Made by a program: the position numbers and the translations under genes. A stretch of DNA of 43,419 nucleotides from NCBI GenBank assembly GCA_016793925.1, contig JAEULH010000013.1, positions 1-43,419 on the forward strand, in the 5' to 3' direction. A model generated the notes under the pieces. That model saw nothing but the letters and a program-made list of their open reading frames with translations, had not been told where the DNA came from and searched no databases. How positions within the stretch are numbered: the stretch's first letter is position 1; each line of letters begins with the position of its first letter. This document shows positions 16,080 to 23,055 of the stretch, piece after piece. The DNA comes from Rhodospirillales bacterium. Its GTDB lineage: Bacteria > Pseudomonadota > Alphaproteobacteria > Rhodospirillales > Defluviicoccaceae.

Positions 16080-16988
16080 ATGTTGACGCTTCCATCCGAA
16101 ATCCTGATCGAGGATGAGGGTCTTCGCGACGGCCTGCAGAACGAGAAGCGCGCGTTCTCCATCGACGAAAAGTTGCACTTCATTCACGGCCTCGAGGCCT
16201 GCGGCGTCCGGCGGATTCAGGTCGGCTCGTTCGTGCATCCGAAATGGGTGCCGCAAATGGCCGACACCGATGCGCTGTTCGCGCGTCTCACGGCCGTTCC
16301 CGGCGTCGTCCATACCGCCCTCGTGCTCAACCTGCGGGGCGTCGAAAGGGCCATGGCCGCCGGTGTCCGGCACCTCAGCATGTCGATCTCGGCGAGCGAG
16401 ACGCACAGCCTGCGCAATACGAACCGCACACTGGAAGAGTCCAAGCGGCACATCATTCCGATGATCGAAACCGCGCTCGCCAACGGCATCGAAGTGCGCG
16501 CCGGGATCCAGTCCGCCCTGGGCTGCGGCTTCGGCGGCGAGGTGCCGGTCGAGCGGGTCTGCGAAATTGCGGCGACATACAGCACGCTCGGCGCCCAGGA
16601 GATCAACATCGCCGACACCGCCGGTCTCGGCAACCCGCAAAGCGTGTTCGAGAGCGTATCGCGCGTGCGCGAGGTGATTGGCTCCCATACAGCGATCTCC
16701 CTCCACCTTCATGACACCAGGGGCCTCGGTCTGGCGAACATGCTCGCCGGTCTGCAGGCGGGCGTTCGCATCTTCGATGCGGCGCTCGGCGGTCTCGGCG
16801 GATGCCCGTTCATCCCCGCCGCGGCCGGCAATATTGCCACCGAGGACGCGGCCTTCGCGCTCGAGCAAATGGGCGTCAAGACCGGGATCGACTGGCAGGG
16901 CCTCTGCGGCCTCGCGCTGGAAATGGAAAGCCTGCTCGGCAGAACGTTGCCGAGCCGAATGGCGCACGTCCTTCAGAAGGCCGCGTGA
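16080..16988 (+). CDS. HMG-CoA lyase-like carbon-carbon lyase
   Basis: The protein has 302 residues starting at ATG 16080. It has the DRE-TIM lyase signatures EDEGLRDGLQNE (Arg16, Asp17), SLHLHDTRGLGLAN (metal ligands His209, His211) and the mobile loop GGLGGCPFIPAAAGN with catalytic Cys242 and Asn251. The spacing matches HMG-CoA lyase. Relatives cleave 3-hydroxy-3-methylglutaryl-CoA or similar beta-hydroxy acyl-CoA esters into acetyl-CoA or another acyl-CoA plus a keto acid. It is the first gene of a long rightward cluster with an acylating aldehyde dehydrogenase and citrate-lyase-like subunits, so its substrate is probably a pathway thioester rather than HMG-CoA from leucine. No leucine genes are near. 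Confidence 0.9.
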   Translation: MLTLPSEILIEDEGLRDGLQNEKRAFSIDEKLHFIHGLEACGVRRIQVGSFVHPKWVPQMADTDALFARLTAVPGVVHTALVLNLRGVERAMAAGVRHLSMSISASETHSLRNTNRTLEESKRHIIPMIETALANGIEVRAGIQSALGCGFGGEVPVERVCEIAATYSTLGAQEINIADTAGLGNPQSVFESVSRVREVIGSHTAISLHLHDTRGLGLANMLAGLQAGVRIFDAALGGLGGCPFIPAAAGNIATEDAAFALEQMGVKTGIDWQGLCGLALEMESLLGRTLPSRMAHVLQKAA

Positions 16989-17030
16989 CTCACGGCGGCG
17001 GGGGACGCCGGCAGCGTGAGGATGGATTCA

Positions 17031-17876
17031 ATGGACCACCAGTTTTCGCTGGCGCATCTGACGGTTATAGGCTGCGCGCCCCCCGAGATGACGCGAATCG
17101 CTGCGCGTGCGGGATACGACTTCGTCAGTCTGCGCCTGATCCCCATGGGCGTGCCGGGCGAGCCGACCTACGTCCCCGAAGACAAGGAGATGATCCGCGA
17201 GACGAAGGCTGCGCTCGACGAGACGGGCGTGAAGGTTCTCGACCTCGAGTTGGCGCGCATCGTCGCCGATCGCGATCCGAAAACGTATCTGCCGGCCATG
17301 GAAACGGCTGCGGCATTGGGCGCGCGTCATGTCATCTCGAGCGCCTGGACCAAGGATCGCACGGACCGGGACTTCGTCATCGAACGCTACGCCGAGATCT
17401 GCGATCTGGCCCGGCCGTTCGGCTTGTCGGTGGATTTGGAATTCCCGACGTTCTCCCGGATTACCAGCCTCCAGGAGGCTGCGGACATCGTCGGCGCCGC
17501 CAACCGGCCAAACGGCGGGATCCTGATCGACACGCTCTATTTCCACTACTCCCGCACCCGGCTGGATGATTTGGATGCGTTGCCGCGCGAGTGGCTCCAC
17601 TTCATGCACATCAGCGACACCCGCGAAGAGATCCCCGACACGCCGGAAGGCATGATGCATGTCGCGCGCGACGAGCGGCTCTACCTGGGGGAGGGCTGCA
17701 TCGACTTCGCGAAGATCTTCAGCCGCGTGCCCACCATTCCGCTTTCGATCGAGCTGCCGAACCTCCAGCGGGTCAGGGAGCTGGGCTACGAAGGCCATGC
17801 CCGGCGCTGCCTGGAGATGGCGAAGCGCTACGTCGGGGACGGAATGAACGCGCCAATGAAGACCGGCACCGCCTAA
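17031..17876 (+). CDS. Sugar-phosphate isomerase/epimerase-type TIM barrel
   Basis: About 281 residues belong to the AP-endonuclease-2/xylose-isomerase-like family. Likely metal ligands are all present: Glu137 (VDLEFPTF), Asp167 and His172 (ILIDTLYFHY), His193 (FMHISDT) and Glu241 (LSIELPN). Relatives include IolE/IolH/IolI of inositol catabolism and AsbF/QuiC dehydroshikimate dehydratases. The start at ATG 17031 follows GAGG at 17018; ATG 17022 is possible. It lies 42 bases after the lyase gene and 29 before the aldehyde dehydrogenase. An isomerase or dehydratase acting on a cyclic polyol or keto acid is the best guess. It could replace the QuiC-type protein, whose metal site is altered. Confidence 0.82.
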   Translation: MDHQFSLAHLTVIGCAPPEMTRIAARAGYDFVSLRLIPMGVPGEPTYVPEDKEMIRETKAALDETGVKVLDLELARIVADRDPKTYLPAMETAAALGARHVISSAWTKDRTDRDFVIERYAEICDLARPFGLSVDLEFPTFSRITSLQEAADIVGAANRPNGGILIDTLYFHYSRTRLDDLDALPREWLHFMHISDTREEIPDTPEGMMHVARDERLYLGEGCIDFAKIFSRVPTIPLSIELPNLQRVRELGYEGHARRCLEMAKRYVGDGMNAPMKTGTA

Positions 17877-17905
17877 GGCGACAGAAAGACGAGGAGGTTG
17901 AGGAC

Positions 17906-19330
17906 ATGAACAAGGTATCGGCCTGGGAACGGGAAATCACAGACGAGCAACGCGAGCACGTCCAAGACCTCCTGGCCAAGGCGCGGGCCGCCATGGAAAA
18001 GGTGAAGGACTACGACCAGGCCGCCGTCGACCGGCTGTGCCGGGCTGTCGGCTGGGCGACCGCCAACGAGAAAACCTTCACCCGTCTCGCCCAGATGGGC
18101 GTCGACGAGAGCGGTCTCGGCGACCGCGACGGCCGGCCCGCCAAGCGGTTCAAGATCATGGGCGTGCTGCGCGATGCGATGCGGCAGAAGAGCGTCGGCA
18201 TCATCGAGGAGGATCCGGAGAAGGGCCTGGTGAAGTACGCCAAGCCGGCCGGCGTCATCGCCTCGTTGATACCGACCACCAACCCGGCGCTGACCCCGCC
18301 CGTGACCGCCATCTATGCGCTGAAGGCCAAGGACGCGGTGATCTTCTCCCCGCACCCGCGGAGCAAGGCGACGACCTTCGAAACCGTGAACATCATGCGC
18401 GAGACGCTCAAAAGGCTCGGCGCGCCGGAGGATCTGTTGCAGTGCGTCCGGACCCCGAGCATCCCCGTGACCCAGGAGTTGATGGCGATCTGCGATCTGA
18501 CCATGGCCACCGGCGGCAAGCCCATGGTCCAGGCCGCCTACAGCTCCGGCAAGCCGGCCTACGGGGTCGGCGCCGGCAATGCGACCATGGTCATCGACGA
18601 GACGGCCGACATCGAGGAGGCGGCGCGCAACTCGCGCATCTCCAAGACTTCTGACTTCGGCTCCGGCTGCTCCGCCGACGGCAACCTGCTGATCGACAGC
18701 CGCATCTACGACAAGATGCGAGACCAGCTCGTCTCAGAGGGGGGCTATTTGTGCAGCGCCGAGGAAAAGGCCAAGCTGGAAGCGGCCCTGTGGGACGACA
18801 CCGGCCACCGGACGATGAACACGATCGCCTGCCCGGCCCAGCGCATCGGCGAGATTGCGGGCTTTTCGATCCCCGACGACCGCAAGTTCATCATGGTCGA
18901 GCAGGATTGGATCGGCAAAGAACACAGGTTCTCCGGCGAGAAGCTTTGCGTCGTCATGGCACTTTACAGGTTCGACGGCTTCGACGACGGGCTGCAGAAG
19001 GTCAGGCAGATCTACGCCGTCGGCGGCACAGGTCATTCCTGCGGCATTTACTCCTTCGACGACGACCACATCGATCGCCTGGCTCGCGTCGCGCCCGTCA
19101 GCCGGATGATGGTTCGACAGCCGCAGTCGAAGGCGAACGCCGGTTCGTTCACCAACGGCATGCCGATGACCTCAAGCCTCGGCTGCGGCATCTGGGGCGG
19201 AAACATCACCAACGAGAACGTTCACCTGAAGCACTACCTGAACGTGACCTGGGTGAGTCGGCCGATCCCGGAGGACCGTCCGAGCGAGGAGGAACTGTTC
19301 GGCGAGTTCTACGGTACCGAAACGCTTTGA
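17906..19330 (+). CDS. Acylating (CoA-dependent) aldehyde dehydrogenase
   Basis: The 474-residue protein starts at ATG 17906 after a GAGGAGG site. It lacks the usual ALDH Glu block but has the acylating-type signatures GVIASLIPTTNPALTP and TSDFGSGCSADGN with catalytic Cys255. The C-terminal KHYLNVTWVSRPIPE block is typical of the AdhE N-terminal/EutE/SauS group. It interconverts an aldehyde and its acyl-CoA with NAD(P). The Cys block most resembles sulfoacetaldehyde dehydrogenase SauS, but no sulfite or sulfonate genes are adjacent and the neighbouring ThDP enzyme is not Xsc-like, so a carboxylic semialdehyde is more likely. A 91-base gap with a hairpin separates it from the ThDP gene. Confidence 0.9.
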   Translation: MNKVSAWEREITDEQREHVQDLLAKARAAMEKVKDYDQAAVDRLCRAVGWATANEKTFTRLAQMGVDESGLGDRDGRPAKRFKIMGVLRDAMRQKSVGIIEEDPEKGLVKYAKPAGVIASLIPTTNPALTPPVTAIYALKAKDAVIFSPHPRSKATTFETVNIMRETLKRLGAPEDLLQCVRTPSIPVTQELMAICDLTMATGGKPMVQAAYSSGKPAYGVGAGNATMVIDETADIEEAARNSRISKTSDFGSGCSADGNLLIDSRIYDKMRDQLVSEGGYLCSAEEKAKLEAALWDDTGHRTMNTIACPAQRIGEIAGFSIPDDRKFIMVEQDWIGKEHRFSGEKLCVVMALYRFDGFDDGLQKVRQIYAVGGTGHSCGIYSFDDDHIDRLARVAPVSRMMVRQPQSKANAGSFTNGMPMTSSLGCGIWGGNITNENVHLKHYLNVTWVSRPIPEDRPSEEELFGEFYGTETL

Positions 19331-19373
19331 CATGCCCTCCCTTTAACCTCCCTGGGGACGGGGATGTAGACTT

Positions 19374-19404
19374 CTCCCCCGCGGCATAAAAAACCTCGGG
19401 GGAG
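19374..19404 (+). promoter_or_regulatory. Hairpin ahead of the ThDP enzyme gene
   Basis: CTCCCCCG (19374-19381) and CGGGGGAG (19397-19404) are perfect 8-base arms around a 15-base A-rich loop, ending 17 bases before ATG 19422 and just before its GGAGGAAACA ribosome site. It may adjust expression inside the operon by partial termination, RNA stability or a processing site. Confidence 0.4.
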
Positions 19405-19421
19405 CCTTTCTGGAGGAAACA

Positions 19422-21182
19422 ATGAAGGATTTGGTGGCCAATCAACTGGTCCGTTACCTTGAGGATCGGGGCACCCGTTACATCTTCGGCCTTTGCGGGC
19501 ACACCAACATCGCCGTGCTCTCGGCCATGGCCAACAGCAAGATCCACTTCGTCAACGTGCGCCACGAGCAGATCGCCGCGCACGCCGCGGACGGATACGC
19601 GCGCGCCACCGGGAAAGCGTCGGTCGTGCTGAGCCACCTGAGCCCCGGCCTGACCAACGCGGCGACGGGCGTCGCCAACGCGGCACTGGATTGCGTTCCG
19701 ATGGTGGTCATCGCCGGCGACGTGCCGAGCTACTACTACGGCAAGCACCCTCACCAGGAAGTGAACCTTCACGCCGACGCGTCCCAGTACGAGATCTACC
19801 GACCCTTCGTTAAGCGCGCCTGGCGCGTCGACACGCCGGAGTTGTTTCCGGAGATCATGGAGAAGGCGTTCATCCTCGCAGAGAGCGGCCAACCGGGCCC
19901 TGTGCTGGTGGACGTGCCGATGGATATCTTCTCCAAGGAGATCGACACGGCCCTGTTCGACCGGCAGCGCCACAACGCCAAGACCCTCGTAAAGCCCTCG
20001 ATCGACGAGGACGCGGCGGCCACCATCGTCCGCACCCTGGTCGAGGCGAAGAACCCCCTGCTCTACGTCGGCGGCGGGATTGCGCTCGCCGGAGCCACCG
20101 CGGAGCTCGAGGCCTTCGTCGATCACTTGAACATCCCCGTCACCCACAGCCTGATGGGCAAGGGCATGCTGCGCGACGACCATCCCTTCGCGCTCGGCAT
20201 GACCGGCTTCTGGGGCACCCAGTTCATCAACGACAAGTGCCTGAAGGCCGACTGGATCTTGGCTCTGGGCACGCGCTTCAAGGAGGCGGACAGCTCGTCC
20301 TGGTATCCGGACTTCACCTTCAACATTCCGCCCAGCAAGCTCATCCACATCGACATCGAGCCGGCGGAGATCGGCCGGAACTTCCCGACCGAGATCGGCG
20401 TCGTCGCCGACCTCAAGCAGGCCCTGAAGGTCATGCTGAGGGTGGCCAGGGAGCTCTATCCGAACGGGCTGAAGAACCCCGCGTTGGCCGAGGACATTGC
20501 CCGCTACCGGTCGGAGTTCAGGGCGTCCAACAGCGAGCTGGAGAAATCGGACGCCTTCCCGATGATGCCGGAGCGGATCCTCGCCGACGTCCGCGCCGCC
20601 ATGCCGCGCGACGCCTATCTGACCACGGATGTGGGCTGGAACAAGAACGGCGTCGGCCAGCAGTTCCCCATCTACACGCCGGCGACGGTGCTTACGCCGG
20701 GCGGCTACGCCACCATGGGCTTCGGTCCTCCGGCCGCGTTGGGGGTCAAGCTCGCCTGTCCCGACAAGGTGGTCATTTCCATGGTCGGCGACGGCGGCTT
20801 CGGGCAAAACCCGGCCATGCTGGCGACGGCGCACGAGGAGGGACTGGGCGTCATCTGGGTGGTGATGAACAACAACGCCTTCGGGACGATCGCCGGCCTG
20901 CAGAAGGCCCACTACGGCCTGACCTACGGCACGACCTTTCCGAAAAACGGCGACGACACCCTGCCCAACTACGCCGCCCTTGCAAAAGCCTACGGCGTCG
21001 AGGGCGTGCGCGTCCGCTCCGCGGCGGACTTCAAGCCGGCGCTCGAGGCCGCGATCGCATCCGGCAAGCCGACCGTCATCGACGTCGCCATGGTGAACAA
21101 CCCGACGCCGACCAGCGGCCACTGGAACATCCTGGATATCTACTCGCCCGGCAAGCACGTCTCGCACGTGGCGACCGACTGA
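19422..21182 (+). CDS. Thiamine-diphosphate enzyme of the acetolactate synthase-like superfamily
   Basis: The 586-residue protein has three ThDP-family domains. The N-terminal Pyr domain contains [16 protein letters not shown] and the cofactor Glu49 in [17 protein letters not shown]. The central domain contains [19 protein letters not shown]. The C-terminal PP domain has the metal motif from GDGGFGQNP (Gly456-Asp457) to NNNAFG (Asn483-485). Members decarboxylate 2-oxo acids, join or cleave C-C bonds, or hydrolyse cyclic diketones. The Gly-His-Thr-Asn motif near residue 26 recalls IolD and cyclohexane-1,2-dione hydrolase rather than true acetolactate synthase, and no IlvH-type small subunit follows. 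In a cluster with dehydroquinase and TIM-barrel genes, a ring-opening or C-C cleaving role is plausible but unproven. Confidence 0.85.
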   Translation: MKDLVANQLVRYLEDRGTRYIFGLCGHTNIAVLSAMANSKIHFVNVRHEQIAAHAADGYARATGKASVVLSHLSPGLTNAATGVANAALDCVPMVVIAGDVPSYYYGKHPHQEVNLHADASQYEIYRPFVKRAWRVDTPELFPEIMEKAFILAESGQPGPVLVDVPMDIFSKEIDTALFDRQRHNAKTLVKPSIDEDAAATIVRTLVEAKNPLLYVGGGIALAGATAELEAFVDHLNIPVTHSLMGKGMLRDDHPFALGMTGFWGTQFINDKCLKADWILALGTRFKEADSSSWYPDFTFNIPPSKLIHIDIEPAEIGRNFPTEIGVVADLKQALKVMLRVARELYPNGLKNPALAEDIARYRSEFRASNSELEKSDAFPMMPERILADVRAAMPRDAYLTTDVGWNKNGVGQQFPIYTPATVLTPGGYATMGFGPPAALGVKLACPDKVVISMVGDGGFGQNPAMLATAHEEGLGVIWVVMNNNAFGTIAGLQKAHYGLTYGTTFPKNGDDTLPNYAALAKAYGVEGVRVRSAADFKPALEAAIASGKPTVIDVAMVNNPTPTSGHWNILDIYSPGKHVSHVATD

Positions 21183-21193
21183 GGGGGGGCACC

Positions 21194-21634
21194 ATGTCCA
21201 TATCCATCCTGATACTTAACGGTCCCAACCTGAACCTGCTGGGAACCCGGCAGCCCGAGGTCTACGGCAGCACGACGCTGGCCGACGTCGAGGCGATGTG
21301 CGCCGAGAAGGCCAGGTCGCTCGGCGTCGAGATCGACTTTCGCCAGAGCAACCACGAGGGGACGCTGGTCGACTGGATACACGAGGCGAAGGGCAAGCAC
21401 GACGGCATCGTCATCAACGCCGGAGCCTATACCCATACGTCCGTGGCTCTTCTCGACGCCATCGCCAGCGTCGAGCTGCCCGTGGCCGAGGTGCACATCT
21501 CCAATATCCACAAGCGCGAGGAGTTCCGACACCTGTCGTACATCTCCAAGGTCGCGCTCGGCATGATCTGCGGTTTCGGCCCCTACGGCTACCTGATCGC
21601 CATCGACGCGCTGGCGCATCACCTTTCGGCCTGA
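21194..21634 (+). CDS. aroQ: Type II 3-dehydroquinate dehydratase
   Basis: The 146-residue protein has the standard type II length and signatures: [20 protein letters not shown] (active-site Asn, Arg and Tyr), [35 protein letters not shown] and [20 protein letters not shown]. It interconverts 3-dehydroquinate and 3-dehydroshikimate reversibly. It starts 11 bases after the ThDP gene stop behind a G-rich ribosome site and is followed by citrate-lyase-like genes. That catabolic setting is unusual for aroQ, which in biosynthesis often sits with accB/accC. Here it may hydrate dehydroshikimate back to dehydroquinate or feed quinate breakdown. Confidence 0.95.
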   Translation: MSISILILNGPNLNLLGTRQPEVYGSTTLADVEAMCAEKARSLGVEIDFRQSNHEGTLVDWIHEAKGKHDGIVINAGAYTHTSVALLDAIASVELPVAEVHISNIHKREEFRHLSYISKVALGMICGFGPYGYLIAIDALAHHLSA

Positions 21635-21720
21635 GAGAGAAGCGGAATACAACCAAGAGACGTGCCGCGGCCTGCTCATTGCCTCACGTCGCAAAACATG
21701 AGTAGCGGGGGAGCGAAAAG

Positions 21721-23001
21721 ATGCAGCTCACGGGGATGCTACACGGCGCCACGCTGCTGGAGCATGTCGATTTTCCTGCGGCGGAAGTCATCGGTCCGGA
21801 AGCCGACGAAGACGAGATCCAGGGCCTGATCGACCGGCACGGATCGGTCTTCATCAAGCCGATCTTCAAGGGCGGCGTCGGCAAGAAGGGAAAGTCGGGT
21901 CTGATCGGCCGCGCCGGCGACCTCAGGACCGCGCTTGCCGAAAAGGAGAGGCTTTATTTCGTCGAGCACCGGCACGGCAACGCCTACGCAAAGGCCCAGG
22001 GTGTCACATTCGAAGGTGCGGTGCCGGCCGAGCGAGAGGTCTACTTTTCGATCACCGACTCGACCGTCTTCCGCGCGCCGACGATCACGCTCACGCACAT
22101 GGGCGGCATGGCGATCGAGGAACTCGACCCGAAGCACGTCGCCAACATTCCGTTCGAGGCGCTGACCGGGCTGAAGGCCTTCGTCGTCGCCAACGCCCTC
22201 GAGGACATCGGCGCGCCGCGGGAAATCGTCTCTCCGCTGGTGCAACACCTGCCCAAGCTTTGGGAGCTGTTCCACCACTACGGGATGACGGTTCTGGAAC
22301 TGAACCCCATCCGCATGTCGCCCGGACCTGGCGGCCGGCTCGTCCCCGTCGCCTGTGACTTCAAGTGCGGCTTCGATCGGGACGACCCGCGGTGGCAACG
22401 CCTCGATCTTCCCGACCATCTGTTCGCGGCCGACTACTCCGACTTCGAGCTGGAGATCAATCAACTTCGAACCTATCAGGGCCAAAGCGACGTCTTCGTG
22501 ATCAACCCCGAGGGGACGATATTGGCGCCGACGTTCGGCGGCGGCGCAAACTCGCTGGTCACCGAGGTTCTCGCGCAGGACGCGATCATCTCATCCGACT
22601 TCGGCGGCAACCCGCCTTACGAGAAAATGCGCTCGGTGGCACGGATCTGCTTCAAGCATTGGCTGAAGCAGTCGAACGTCCTGTTCGTCATCGGCGGCAA
22701 GGCCAACAACACCGACATCTTCGAGACCTTCCGCGCAATCGCCGACGCGCTGCGTGAGCATTTCGTTCAACACGGGCCGACACCGCTGTTCGTGGTCATC
22801 GGCCGCGGCGGCCCGAACCTGGTCCGCGGTCTCAGCGCTTTCTCCGACACCCTGGACGCCCTGGGCCTGCCCTACCGGATTTTCGGCTTCGATTCCGCGA
22901 TCAGCGAAGTCGTGAACTACGCCCAGGCCGTCGACCGATGGATGAAGGCGGGCGGCCGGCAGCAGGTCGCCAGGAGTCTGGGGCTCGCCGACAAGGCCTA
23001 A
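21721..23001 (+). CDS. ATP-citrate lyase-like small subunit (ATP-grasp, succinyl-CoA synthetase beta-like)
   Basis: The 426-residue protein aligns by motif along the whole ATP-grasp part of ATP-citrate lyase: FIKPIFKGGVGKKGKSGLIG (nucleotide lysine region), VLELNPI (metal-site Glu/Asn), INPEGTILAPTFGGGAN, and the highly characteristic VIGGKANNTDIFETFRAI. In citrate lyase this subunit uses ATP to make an acyl phosphate that is passed to a His on the partner. The partner is encoded 54 bases downstream. No reductive TCA genes are in the window, and the cluster is catabolic, so I infer a different tricarboxylate or hydroxy-acid substrate. MtkA/SucC-type proteins are alternatives but lack the IGGxxANxT block. 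Confidence 0.88.
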   Translation: MQLTGMLHGATLLEHVDFPAAEVIGPEADEDEIQGLIDRHGSVFIKPIFKGGVGKKGKSGLIGRAGDLRTALAEKERLYFVEHRHGNAYAKAQGVTFEGAVPAEREVYFSITDSTVFRAPTITLTHMGGMAIEELDPKHVANIPFEALTGLKAFVVANALEDIGAPREIVSPLVQHLPKLWELFHHYGMTVLELNPIRMSPGPGGRLVPVACDFKCGFDRDDPRWQRLDLPDHLFAADYSDFELEINQLRTYQGQSDVFVINPEGTILAPTFGGGANSLVTEVLAQDAIISSDFGGNPPYEKMRSVARICFKHWLKQSNVLFVIGGKANNTDIFETFRAIADALREHFVQHGPTPLFVVIGRGGPNLVRGLSAFSDTLDALGLPYRIFGFDSAISEVVNYAQAVDRWMKAGGRQQVARSLGLADKA

Positions 23002-23055
23002 GCGTGCCGGCCTTGACGGTCGTCCGCTGATCGGCGCCTGAAGGAGAGGAACGAC

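Noticed and set aside
19206-21167. 653-codon minus-strand frame opposite the ThDP enzyme
   Set aside because: Shadow of a well-supported plus-strand gene; low-complexity composition and no ribosome site.
17906-21182. Sulfoacetate/sulfoacetaldehyde pathway (SauS plus Xsc)
   Set aside because: The dehydrogenase resembles SauS around its Cys, but the ThDP protein lacks Xsc-like sequence, and no phosphotransacetylase, sulfite exporter or sulfonate genes are present.
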